A stretch of DNA of 42,388 bases from Bacteroidales bacterium (GCA_016930375.1 JAFGGU010000095.1:1-42388), one strand, 5' to 3'; shown: positions 1 to 7,103, counted from the stretch's first letter. The notes: generated by a model not told the origin, from the letters alone. Made by a program: numbers and translations.

Positions 1-105
1 ATCTTTTAGAATTGATTCGAGTACAAAGAAATTAGCAAATATTGCAGCAAAGAAAATAACCAGGTAACTTATACCTGCAATTATCGATAGTGTTCTTGGT
101 TTCAT
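1..105 (-). CDS. DUF4386-family membrane protein, N-terminal fragment
   Basis: The 35 N-terminal codons of a gene that leaves the window at its left edge, read on the minus strand from the ATG at 105-103. The peptide opens with a short basic stretch (MKPRTLS) and a long hydrophobic helix containing IAGISYLVIFFAAIFANFF, which resembles the start of DUF4386 multi-pass membrane proteins of unknown function. It lies downstream of two attC-like sites in the same orientation and may be the cargo of a third integron-type cassette. Its 187-bp leader after the attC core at 298-292 is longer than is usual for a cassette, so it may have its own promoter. The family call rests on one transmembrane segment. 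Confidence 0.6.
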   Translation of the reverse strand, partial: MKPRTLSIIAGISYLVIFFAAIFANFFVLESILKD

Positions 106-291
106 GGTTTTGTTTAGTTTTATAAATATTATCTTCAATTACCATAAGTCTTAATTTTAACAATTTATCCATGCAATTGTTTATTAAATCACTGATATGC
201 ATATTATTTAATAAGTCCTAATTTCAGAGAAGATGCCTGTAAAAATTTAATATTTGTTAGTAGCCATAAATAATGACTCGAGTCTAATTAC

Positions 292-422
292 GCCCAACGT
301 TTAGTATATGAAAAGTAGGCGATTTTGAAGCACCAATCTTTCGCTTAAACACAAAGTTTGTAACGAGCGAAAAGCCTTGGTTTTACTGCTATTTCGCCTA
401 TTTTTTATATACATTGTTAGAA
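292..422 (-). repeat. attC-like recombination site B (3' end of hydrolase cassette)
   Basis: A 131-bp imperfect palindrome. Read on the minus strand it opens with TTCTAAC (422-416, one mismatch to the RYYYAAC inverse core) and closes with GTTGGGC (298-292, a perfect GTTRRRY core). The inner arms at 302-321 and 395-412 pair (GTATATGAAAAGTAGGCG against the complement of CGCCTATTTTTTATATAC) with one bulged base, as expected for attC extrahelical bases. The hydrolase stop codon (400-398) lies inside the site, so its last residues are encoded by attC sequence. The outer TTCTAAC is complementary to the first bases of the same cassette (GTTAGAA at 1746-1740), which is the signature of a cassette once circularised. 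Confidence 0.72.
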
Positions 423-1705
423 ACAGTATTTATCCAATTTTCAATTGTTGTTAAATAATCAGGATGCAATTTAGACCAATAAGGAAAATCACTTTCCCCA
501 ATATTATTCATTGAATGAGAGGCTCCTTCTAATAAAACGATTTTATAATTATCATTATCTGATTTTGCTAGTGCCTCTGAAATGATTTCATAACTATTTG
601 CAGGTATTATTTCATCCTTAGTTCCTTGTAGAATCAGAATCGGTTGCTTTATTGTTTCAAAGTAAGGTATTGGACTATACAGAAGTTTTTTATCTGTTTG
701 GACTTCATCCAGATTTGGCACCCATATATTAGCAAACCACGAATTAGATTTTTCATTATTTATATCCTTCTCTAAATCTGTTCTGGATAGTTTACCTGCT
801 ATAAATTCAAAAACCTTTCGTTGAAAATTAGTTGCAGCATCAATTTCATTTCCGATTACGTCTGCATTTCTATTCCTCCAATAATTCAAATCGCTTTCTA
901 GTAAGGAAACTCCTGGACAACTTACAACAATCCCATAATTCAAATTCTCTAATTCACTTAAAATGTATGGTATTTTTGCAGCTCCTTGACTACTCCCTTT
1001 TATTCCTATTTCTTTATATGGAATTCCAGTCTTGTTGGAGAAATATTCTATAGCCGTGACATCGTCTGCTAATAGTTCTTCAATTGTTGCAATATTCCAA
1101 TTCCCCTCAGAATTTCCAGTACCTCTTTTGTCATAATGAAATGTAATAAATCCCATTTGAGCAAATAGTATGGCTTCTGCACGAGAAGCACTTCGGTCTG
1201 AGTTTCCAGAAGAAGTCACAATTACAAGGGCTTTCCCCTCATTGTTATAAGGATACCAAATAGTTCCATTTAGACTTAATCCATTGGATTTAAAACTAAC
1301 CTCTTCATTTTTTGGAGACTTGCTATTATCTAAAAGTTCCTTCTCTAATGTGTACGGTGTTGTAATAGTGTCAACAGTAAGTGCCCCCTGAAGTTTACTA
1401 TAATTATCATTCCATTTGTTTCTGAAAGAGTAAATGTAAAAATCACTTTGTAACATGAAATTTATTGAATCTCCCTTTACTTCAACATTTTGTAACGGAA
1501 TTCGATTGGCATTTTGCTCCAAACTTGTAAAGAAAACATTGAAACTTACAGAATCCCGTTCTATTTCAAATAGTATCTTATCGTAAAAATTACCATGTTT
1601 AAATATCCCGCTAAAGTTCCCTGTCTTTTCATCTTTTTTAATTTCCGAATTGGAATTACAAGAAAACATTCCAAATATTAGGAATATGACAATTATTCTA
1701 TTCAT
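398..1705 (-). CDS. alpha/beta-hydrolase lipoprotein (serine aminopeptidase S33-like)
   Basis: 435 residues. The N-terminus is a lipoprotein signal peptide with a probable lipobox ending at Cys16 (FGMFSC), so the enzyme is likely anchored in an envelope membrane. Residues 30-125 form a beta-rich N-terminal domain and 135-435 an alpha/beta-hydrolase fold. Visible landmarks are FHYDKRGTGNSEG near 189-201, the nucleophile elbow GSSQG with Ser239, the acid Asp364 in GTKDEIIP and His397 in GASHSMN, which gives a complete Ser-Asp-His triad. Many such proteins are esterases or acyl-peptidases; the substrate cannot be read from sequence. The start is only 35 bp from the cassette boundary and the stop lies inside attC-like site B, both typical of integron cassette genes. 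Base composition is more A+T-rich than the core genes to the right. Confidence 0.85.
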   Translation of the reverse strand: MNRIIVIFLIFGMFSCNSNSEIKKDEKTGNFSGIFKHGNFYDKILFEIERDSVSFNVFFTSLEQNANRIPLQNVEVKGDSINFMLQSDFYIYSFRNKWNDNYSKLQGALTVDTITTPYTLEKELLDNSKSPKNEEVSFKSNGLSLNGTIWYPYNNEGKALVIVTSSGNSDRSASRAEAILFAQMGFITFHYDKRGTGNSEGNWNIATIEELLADDVTAIEYFSNKTGIPYKEIGIKGSSQGAAKIPYILSELENLNYGIVVSCPGVSLLESDLNYWRNRNADVIGNEIDAATNFQRKVFEFIAGKLSRTDLEKDINNEKSNSWFANIWVPNLDEVQTDKKLLYSPIPYFETIKQPILILQGTKDEIIPANSYEIISEALAKSDNDNYKIVLLEGASHSMNNIGESDFPYWSKLHPDYLTTIENWINTVSNNVYKK

Positions 1706-1739
1706 AAGTAAATTTTTAAATGCTTGTGTTTCATATTGT

Positions 1740-1866
1740 TTCTAACGCCCGCGTGTATGAGCCGTTGCGTTGCCAAAGCGCTATGTTGTCTAGGTAGCAC
1801 AAGGTAACCAAAAGAATCAACATTCGCAAACCCGCTGCCAGCAATGGCTTATACACGCTGTTGTGC
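1740..1866 (-). repeat. attC-like recombination site A (3' end of DUF4440 cassette)
   Basis: A 127-bp imperfect palindrome read on the minus strand from GCACAAC (1866-1860, six of seven matches to RYYYAAC) to GTTAGAA (1746-1740, six of seven to GTTRRRY). The inner arms 1751-1767 and 1842-1858 (GCGTGTATGAGCCGTTG and CAATGGCTTATACACGC) pair over 17 positions with two wobble or mismatch positions. The outer ACGCACAAC is exactly complementary over nine bases to the start of the same cassette (GTTGTGCGT, 2413-2405). That pairing is hard to explain unless the two ends once met in a circular cassette. The site lies 38 bp after the stop of the DUF4440 gene and 35 bp before the start of the hydrolase gene. 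Confidence 0.75.
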
Positions 1867-1903
1867 GTTCGCTTTCTTTCACTTTACTCCTACGACTCAT
1901 TTA

Positions 1904-2344
1904 TTATTTTCTAATTACTTCCGATGACTGTCTGGCTGTCAATTGCCAACAATTTTCAGTCCTAATCCATACATTAGTAAACCTCCTGGGTATCCATTCT
2001 TCTTGGTTAGTTGTCATATTAGCAGGCTGTTGTAACTCTTTGCCCATTACAATAGCAATGTTTTGATTGAAAGTGATTCTTTCAATAATTCTTTCAACTT
2101 TAGGGAACTTATGTCCACTTTTCATAAGTGCAATAATCTTTTCTGGAGTCACAATTTCTCCATTAGGATTGTTTACCACGTAGTCCTTCGACCATATTTT
2201 TAATAATGAAGTTGTATCTCCATTATCAAGCAATTCTGTCCAATGCTTTTCCAATCTTCTGATTTCTTGCTCATCATTTGATTGTCCGAAGGTAAGCGAA
2301 GTTACAAAAATGAAACTGATCAATAAGAAACTAAAAGTTTTCAT
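1904..2344 (-). CDS. secreted DUF4440 / nuclear transport factor 2-like protein
   Basis: 146 residues with a classical signal peptide of about 20 residues (MKTFSFLLIS...TFGQ), so probably periplasmic. The mature part starts with a helix containing EQEIRRLEKHWTELLDNGD, followed by WSKDYVVNNPNGEIVTPEKI, and ends with a beta-rich half containing RFTNVWIRTENCWQLTARQ. This is the pattern of the DUF4440/SnoaL-like NTF2 fold, a cone-shaped ligand-binding or isomerase-like domain. No catalytic function can be assigned. The gene is the cargo of a cassette that starts at the core GTTGTGC (2413-2407) and ends in attC-like site A. Confidence 0.8.
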   Translation of the reverse strand: MKTFSFLLISFIFVTSLTFGQSNDEQEIRRLEKHWTELLDNGDTTSLLKIWSKDYVVNNPNGEIVTPEKIIALMKSGHKFPKVERIIERITFNQNIAIVMGKELQQPANMTTNQEEWIPRRFTNVWIRTENCWQLTARQSSEVIRK

Positions 2345-2406
2345 AAATCAAATATTTTAGTTTATTGTAATAATTTATCACGAAAAGACTGACTTTTAAA
2401 AGTGAC

Positions 2407-2413
2407 GCACAAC
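2407..2413 (-). other. cassette boundary: attC/attI-type core site
   Basis: GTTGTGC on the minus strand (plus-strand GCACAAC) matches the GTTRRRY core at six of seven positions. It lies 63 bp upstream of the DUF4440 start codon and, extended to nine bases, is complementary to the outer end of attC-like site A. No palindromic partner arm is visible on its other side, so it may be the insertion point of an attI-type site or the remnant of a decayed attC. Confidence 0.5.
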
Positions 2414-3106
2414 TAGTTTATAGAGTTGGTTTTATTGACTGTTATGGGAAAAAATGGGTGTTTGGAGTTGGATTTGGGGCGTTGGGCCAACTACTATTTT
2501 GGGGTTTATTGGTTGGTTGCTTGGCTTCCTTTTGCGGTATGTTGCCATGCCCGTTCGTAGGCTTCCCTATCTGTTCCCACTTATAACTTCAGGTTCTCAA
2601 ACGGACTCTTGATCCCCTCAATCACCTTGGCTGATCCTTGTTTATATATCTCCATAGACTTGCTGCTCTTTTGCCTTAACAATACCCGCATGAATCTCAG
2701 CTCCATGCCATTCTCCAATAAATGCGGGGTAAAGGATTGTCTCTGCTTACATTTTTGTTAATTGCATATAGACTGAATGATGGAATGTTAAACGCAATGA
2801 CTTTGATTCATCCTTTACACACTCCGTGCCTCCCAATCACATGTCAACTCTACTGTTCATCGGTTCAGCCACCCCGATAATCACAATGTCCCTTGACTAT
2901 GGATTAATCTATAATTACTTTAACAAATCCTTTGATAAACCTGATCCACCTTCCCTTTCAAATGTAATAAAAAAGTAATTATATTCATGAAGCGTAATTA
3001 CCACCTATAGAATTCTCTGGGATTATTTATAAAATTAACAAGCTAGAAAAAAACCATACCAATGCGAAAGCTGATTGAATCCACCAAACATAATAATTAG
3101 TCTCTA
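2414..3106. other. gene-poor segment between cassette array and AraC gene
   Basis: About 690 bp with no intact gene. It holds the recombinase relic at 2581-2751. The stretch 2760-2900 has several short frames on the minus strand interrupted by stops (for example one reading ECVKDESKSLRLTFHHS), which I cannot assign. At 2414-2580, adjoining the core at 2407-2413, an attI site or cassette promoter might be expected; I see none with confidence. Confidence 0.5.
2581..2751 (-). pseudogene. tyrosine recombinase/integrase C-terminal relic
   Basis: A minus-strand reading frame of 56 codons ending in TAA (2583-2581) reproduces the C-terminal box of Bacteroidota XerD/IntI-type tyrosine recombinases: RQSFTPHLLENGMELRF, then VLLRQKSSKSMEIY, ending in IKSPFENLKL. 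The usual forms are RHSFATHLLENG, LLGHKSSKTTEIY and IKSPLDNL. The active-site histidines of RHSFATH and GHKS are replaced (RQS, RQKS), an in-frame stop lies four codons upstream, and nothing further upstream is readable, so the gene is dead. It precedes the cassette array in the same orientation. That arrangement is known for the Treponema denticola integron integrase but is unlike class 1-3 integrons. A relic of some other phage-type integrase is possible. Confidence 0.6.
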
Positions 3107-4207
3107 ATGAACGAAAGTATTTTAAATGGATTCTTGTTTTTTAGCATTTTGCAGGCTTTTTTATTTGCACTTTTATTTTCAACAAAGAAAAGTAAATTCC
3201 TGCCTGACATACTAATAGGAATTTGGCTGTTCCTGATTGCAATTCAGACACTTTTTATATTTTTTCTTCATAATAAGCCAGGTAATGGCGTTTTATCCCA
3301 TTTATCCATAATCATAACATTGCTTTATGGGCCAATGCTCTTCCTATATGTCTCAAAAATTTGTTCCGGTAGTGTAAAAATCAAAATCCATGAATTACTT
3401 CATTTTATTCCTTTTTTGGTCTTTTCAATCATAGCCATTCCATCTCAACCATCAGTTATTTTTGTTAAAATTCTTGCAGGAACAAGTTCAATATTAGGCT
3501 TATTGTATTGTTTTCTTACACTTCATTTGCTCCAAAAGCATACGCTAAATATAAGAAACAGATTTTCGTTCACTGAAAAAATCAACCTTTCATGGTTATA
3601 CAAACTGGTCATCGGATTGATCTTAATATGGATTGGCGTAATAGCTCTTGTGTTTCTTCACCGAATCTTCAATATTAACCTGCCACTTGATTGGTTTTAT
3701 ACTACCATACCCGTATTTATATTCTATATTGGCTATCATGGCATTAAACAGCAGGTAATTTTTTCATCTGAAATTAATTTGCCGGAGCCAAATACTTCAC
3801 TTAATAGTCAGGAGAAACCAATCCCCATTAAAGAAGTATATAAAAAATCAGGACTGCAACCAACACACATGCAGGCGATCTATGAAAAGATGCTTGGTAT
3901 CATGCAATCAGAGGGCTTATTCTTACATTCGACTTTAAGCTTGCAGGAATTGTCAAACAAACTGAATATTCCACCGCATCATATTACGCAAACATTAAGC
4001 GAATTTGGAAATCAAAATTTTTACGATTTTGTAAACTCATATCGTATCAGTGAATTTAAAAAACGAATTGATAAGGGTGAGGCTGAAAACTTCTCTTTTC
4101 TTGGAATTGCGTTTGATTGTGGATTCAATTCAAAATCTTCGTTTAATCGGATTTTCAAAAATACTACCGGACTAACTCCTTCTGAATATAGAAACAAGCA
4201 CACTTAA
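3107..4207 (+). CDS. membrane-anchored AraC-family transcriptional regulator
   Basis: 366 residues. The N-terminal ~220 residues contain about seven hydrophobic helices (the first is near residues 8-24), followed by a linker and an AraC-type DNA-binding domain at about 265-366. The first helix-turn-helix lies around LSLQELSNKLNIPPHHITQTL and the second around FSFLGIAFDCGFNSKSSFNRIF, ending with the family signature GLTPSEYR. This layout, a 7-TM sensor fused to AraC, is common in Bacteroidota and suggests a membrane-embedded sensor acting directly on DNA. Likely targets are the adjacent membrane protein at 4341 or genes nearby. An ATG with no Shine-Dalgarno starts the frame at 3107. Confidence 0.88.
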   Translation: MNESILNGFLFFSILQAFLFALLFSTKKSKFLPDILIGIWLFLIAIQTLFIFFLHNKPGNGVLSHLSIIITLLYGPMLFLYVSKICSGSVKIKIHELLHFIPFLVFSIIAIPSQPSVIFVKILAGTSSILGLLYCFLTLHLLQKHTLNIRNRFSFTEKINLSWLYKLVIGLILIWIGVIALVFLHRIFNINLPLDWFYTTIPVFIFYIGYHGIKQQVIFSSEINLPEPNTSLNSQEKPIPIKEVYKKSGLQPTHMQAIYEKMLGIMQSEGLFLHSTLSLQELSNKLNIPPHHITQTLSEFGNQNFYDFVNSYRISEFKKRIDKGEAENFSFLGIAFDCGFNSKSSFNRIFKNTTGLTPSEYRNKHT

Positions 4208-4243
4208 ATATCAGATTAATAGTGCCCCACGTAATTGAGACCT

Positions 4244-4278
4244 CCCATTCATATGGATGGGACGACGGGCTTGTTTTT
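4244..4278 (+). terminator. probable terminator after AraC gene
   Basis: A near-perfect 18-bp palindrome (4244-4261, CCCATTCATATGGATGGG) lies 37 bp after the regulator's stop and is followed by a run of six T at 4273-4278. The gap between stem and T-run is longer than ideal. Confidence 0.4.
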
Positions 4279-4340
4279 TACGGATACTTTTGACCGAAAA
4301 TAATAACTGATGGCGCAATCCATCAATAAAAAATCCGGTC

Positions 4341-5060
4341 ATGAAAATTGAAACAATTAAAAAGAAAGCTTTTGGAATTTCAATTATTGCTTTTCCGCTA
4401 ATGTTGGCAGTAGGGTTTTTAATGCACCCTAACCTTTTAAAGTTAGAAGCTCTTCAAACAGTTCAGCAACTGGTTGGAAGGTTTCACAATCAGCCAATAT
4501 ATCATATTGGTCATTTAATTGTCATGTTTACCGTTCCGGTAATCATGATAGCTCTTCTTAATTTTATGCAAGTACTGCAAGGGAAGGGCAAGCAATTGGG
4601 ATTTTGGGGTGGAATAATGGGTCTGTTTGGAGCATTCATTTTAGCGGTCGATAAAGGCGCATTGTGTTTGGTTCTATCAGCATTCGACACTTTACCGGAA
4701 ACCCAATTTCAGGAGTTTGTTCCTTTTCTCAGTGTTATTGTAAAAAAAACCGGTTTGCTTTGGGTCGTCTGGTTATTGCCATTATTGCCATTAGGGGCAG
4801 CTATACAGGCATTTGGACTAATGAAAGAAAGATTTATTAGCATATGGCAAGGGACGTGTATTATATTGGGACTTCTTCTTCTAAACAACCCCGATATAGA
4901 ATTGATAAGCTCAATTGGAGCAATCTTGATGTGTGCAGGTTACATACCCTGGGGTGTAAGAATACTTCAAGGCAGAATGAGATGTTCATCCATTTCATGC
5001 CCAATTTTCGACTCGAAAAATGACAAAAAAATAAAATGTCTTAAACCATGTAGGCTATGA
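4341..5060 (+). CDS. multi-pass membrane protein of unknown function
   Basis: 239 residues with about six hydrophobic segments (near 12-30, 57-76, 88-104, 133-152, 165-180 and 185-208). I do not recognise the family. HNQPIYHIGHLIVMF and the small-residue-rich helices give a general resemblance to DUF4386-type and other small integral membrane proteins. The C-terminal 28 residues (RMRCSSISCP...LKPCRL) are polar, cysteine-rich and unlike the rest, so a late frameshift may have replaced the original tail. The gene lies 133 bp downstream of the membrane AraC regulator on the same strand, which makes it a candidate target. Confidence 0.65.
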   Translation: MKIETIKKKAFGISIIAFPLMLAVGFLMHPNLLKLEALQTVQQLVGRFHNQPIYHIGHLIVMFTVPVIMIALLNFMQVLQGKGKQLGFWGGIMGLFGAFILAVDKGALCLVLSAFDTLPETQFQEFVPFLSVIVKKTGLLWVVWLLPLLPLGAAIQAFGLMKERFISIWQGTCIILGLLLLNNPDIELISSIGAILMCAGYIPWGVRILQGRMRCSSISCPIFDSKNDKKIKCLKPCRL

Positions 5061-5089
5061 TCGGTGATTAATTCTGTACCACATTGTGT

Positions 5090-5126
5090 AAAAAAAAAGG
5101 GGAGTCGAATTATCGACTCCCCTTTT
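5090..5126 (-). terminator. bidirectional terminator of tRNA-Val and upstream membrane gene
   Basis: A perfect 10-bp stem (GGGGAGTCGA / TCGACTCCCC, 5099-5122, loop ATTA) is flanked by nine A on the left and four T on the right. Read on the minus strand it is a strong Rho-independent terminator just after the tRNA. On the plus strand it is weaker but can stop the gene ending at 5060. Confidence 0.8.
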
Positions 5127-5127
5127 G

Positions 5128-5202
5128 TGGGCGCTGTAGGAATCGAACCTACGACCCTCTGCTTGTAAGGCAGATGCTCTGAACCAACTGAGCTAAGCGC
5201 CC
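5128..5202 (-). tRNA. tRNA-Val (anticodon TAC)
   Basis: A 75-nt minus-strand cloverleaf. The acceptor GGGCGCT (5202-5196) pairs with AGCGCCC, the D-arm includes AGCTCAGTTGGT, the anticodon stem-loop is CTGCCTTACAAGCAG with anticodon TAC, and the T-arm is GTAGGTTCGAATCCTAC. The discriminator is A at 5128 and CCA is not encoded. It decodes GUA and related valine codons. Confidence 0.95.
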
Positions 5203-5225
5203 TTTTTCCCTTTTCGAAGGGAGTG

Positions 5226-5233
5226 CAAATATA
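5226..5233 (-). promoter_or_regulatory. Bacteroidota -7 promoter element for tRNA-Val(TAC)
   Basis: TATATTTG on the minus strand (plus CAAATATA) matches the TAnnTTTG -7 consensus and lies 24 bp upstream of the tRNA 5' end. No convincing TTTG -33 box was seen. Confidence 0.6.
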
Positions 5234-5296
5234 TACCTCATTTTAATATCTTCAAAATTATTTCGTGAAATTCAATCCTAATTTTTCGAATATTGC

Positions 5297-5324
5297 GCAG
5301 AGACGGCAATACCAGAGTCTCTGC
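5297..5324. repeat. GCAGAGAC...GTCTCTGC palindrome (divergent member of GTAGAGAC family)
   Basis: Eight-base outer arms GCAGAGAC (5297-5304) and GTCTCTGC (5317-5324) are perfectly complementary around a non-palindromic 12-base centre. The arms differ from the GTAGAGAC family found elsewhere in this window by one base. Confidence 0.5.
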
Positions 5325-5433
5325 ATTACGTCACCTGAAAATAATCAAACCTTTAATTGCTTATTTTCCCATAATTGGATACATTTAATTGTACTTAACC
5401 TTTCTCCATTAACTAACCAAAAAATTTACCATT

Positions 5434-5727
5434 ATGGGAAGCGTAGTCGCTGTTATCATTCAACTTGTTTCCGGCGCATTGGGTGGAAATGCTGCCGGCG
5501 CCCTGATGAAAAAATTATCTCTGGGTACAGTTCTTAATTCAATTGTTGGAATAGTGGGCGGAGGATTGGGAGGACAACTTCTGGGACTTCTGGGACTTCT
5601 GGGTTTGGGATCAGGCTCTGAAGGACTTGACCTGGCCGGTATTCTGGGCAGTATAGCAGGCGGCGGAGTTGGTGGTGGCGTATTGATGGCAATAATAGGC
5701 CTGATCAAAAAGGCGCTTGCCAAATAA
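5434..5727 (+). CDS. small glycine-zipper hydrophobic protein
   Basis: 97 residues, extremely rich in Gly, Leu, Ile and Ala, with repeated GxxxG-type spacing (for example SGALGGNAAG, GIVGGGLGGQLLGLLGLLGLG, GSIAGGGVGGGVL) and Lys residues near 26-27 and at the C-terminus. It probably forms two or three membrane-embedded or self-associating helices, as glycine-zipper, holin-like or pore-forming peptides do. I recognise no named family and assign no function. Its ATG follows a 230-bp leader after the tRNA, and a palindromic terminator follows it. The complementary frame is a shadow. Confidence 0.7.
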   Translation: MGSVVAVIIQLVSGALGGNAAGALMKKLSLGTVLNSIVGIVGGGLGGQLLGLLGLLGLGSGSEGLDLAGILGSIAGGGVGGGVLMAIIGLIKKALAK

Positions 5728-5747
5728 AAAATTCCGGGGAAACAATT

Positions 5748-5786
5748 CGTAGAGACGGGCTTGAAACCCGTCTCTACGATTTTTTA
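5748..5786 (+). terminator. GTAGAGAC-type palindrome acting as terminator
   Basis: A stem of about 12 bp (CGTAGAGACGGG / CCCGTCTCTACG, 5748-5778) is followed by ATTTTTT at 5779-5785. It lies between the convergent genes ending at 5727 and 5792 and would terminate the plus-strand gene. It belongs to a dispersed palindrome family with copies at 24799 and 35308. Confidence 0.7.
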
Positions 5787-5791
5787 ATGAA

Positions 5792-7036
5792 TCAGAATTT
5801 TTCCAGGATTTCCTTCACTGCATCCTTATGCACCATGAAATCCATCATTTTCAACTTTACATAATCTTCAGAAAAGAAATAATACCCAAACTCTTTGGCA
5901 TTGGTATCATTGTTTCGCGAACCGGAACTGGAATCCTTGATCAGGAACCAGTCCTTTCCATCCTGCTCCATATACCCCAGCAGATGCATGCCGTGATCAT
6001 CGGTGGTCGTTTTGTTCGAAAACCGGAACTGGCGGGCATCATCGTTAATATAGGCTGAAGGAATATCAAAATCAGGCACCACAGCGCATTGCGTGAGGCG
6101 GTCAAATCCAGGTTCCGAAACATCGCCCCCGATGCTGACTGTATATCCTTTCCGGACTGCACTTTTTAATCCCGCCATAAACACATCCAACGGTACATTG
6201 TGATACTCCTCGCTATGCCACCAGTTGTCAGGCACTTTATACTCTACTTTCTGATAAAAAGGCTCCTGCGTATATGACAAAATGTCAACATAATCATCCG
6301 GATTGATCCTGACTACTTCTTTCAGATACTGCATGGGGGTCATTTTCTTACCATTTACCATAACCTCTGCAGGGGGTTCGCCCAGGTAATGGTTCATTAT
6401 GGACCGGATGGTAGCCACTGCTGTTTCCTCATCCCATGAAGCGTTGGCTTTCAACGAGCCAAGGTAAGTTTTCATTTCATTCATCATGGCCTCGTGATTG
6501 TGATACTTGCGCCCGTTCAGCAAACCTGAATAGGCATCTGCCGGGACCACACCGTATTTTTTCCATATCCGGGTCGTGGCATTGGCTTCGGATCCTTCTT
6601 CAAACACCGAATTACCACGCTCCTGAATATACCGCCTGGTTTTCTCAACATATTCCCAGTATACGGTGAAAATTTCAGACAGCTTTATCTGTAGTTTGTT
6701 GAGGCGGTAAGCTTCTGATTCCAGAAATGAAGTGGTTGAAAAACACCAGCATGTTCCTGTATTGCCCTGTGAAATTGGAGCGTTGTGCCATTGCTGGTTT
6801 TTATACAGGTCAATTTTGTTCGGTAGGGCGGCAGAGGTGAGATCTACCACAAAATTCTTATTCACTTTGACCGGTTCAGATTTCTGAAGCACCTCCCGGT
6901 CATCCCTGAGAATGGAAAACTGGTAAAAACCCGGCTTGGTTTCCCTGAATAGCGCCTTATCCTTGTTCTGAGCAGTCATAGTCAGTGATAACGCACAGGC
7001 TGTCAGTGTAAATACAGAAATAATTTTCATTTTCAT
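5792..7036 (-). CDS. secreted C1-family cysteine peptidase (aminopeptidase C / bleomycin hydrolase-like)
   Basis: 414 residues with an N-terminal signal peptide of about 22 residues (ends SLTMTAQ), so it acts in the periplasm or outside the cell. The papain-like core shows the oxyanion Gln90 and nucleophile Cys96 in SQGNTGTCWCFS, and a DDHGMHLLGY motif whose His348 is the likely catalytic base. Where papain has Asn in NSWG, this protein reads KDSSSG with Asp368, a variant I believe recurs in Bacteroidota members. Length and the SEAYRLNKL region fit peptidase C1B (PepC/bleomycin hydrolase) rather than plain papain. It stands alone between convergent and co-oriented neighbours. A second in-frame ATG (codon 3) is an equally possible start. 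Confidence 0.85.
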   Translation of the reverse strand: MKMKIISVFTLTACALSLTMTAQNKDKALFRETKPGFYQFSILRDDREVLQKSEPVKVNKNFVVDLTSAALPNKIDLYKNQQWHNAPISQGNTGTCWCFSTTSFLESEAYRLNKLQIKLSEIFTVYWEYVEKTRRYIQERGNSVFEEGSEANATTRIWKKYGVVPADAYSGLLNGRKYHNHEAMMNEMKTYLGSLKANASWDEETAVATIRSIMNHYLGEPPAEVMVNGKKMTPMQYLKEVVRINPDDYVDILSYTQEPFYQKVEYKVPDNWWHSEEYHNVPLDVFMAGLKSAVRKGYTVSIGGDVSEPGFDRLTQCAVVPDFDIPSAYINDDARQFRFSNKTTTDDHGMHLLGYMEQDGKDWFLIKDSSSGSRNNDTNAKEFGYYFFSEDYVKLKMMDFMVHKDAVKEILEKF

Positions 7037-7103
7037 ATCATGAATAGTAAATGTTTGACAGGTTGAATATATCGCTTTTTTAAGTCGCCCCCAATGATTT
7101 TTA

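Noticed and set aside
2481..2487. GTTGGGC on the plus strand as an attC core in the opposite direction
   Set aside because: No inverse core or pairing arm at a plausible distance; likely chance in a G-rich stretch.
5265..5537. 90-codon frame overlapping the glycine-zipper gene
   Set aside because: Crosses the palindrome at 5297 and has no coding character; the overlapping frame at 5434 is far more protein-like.
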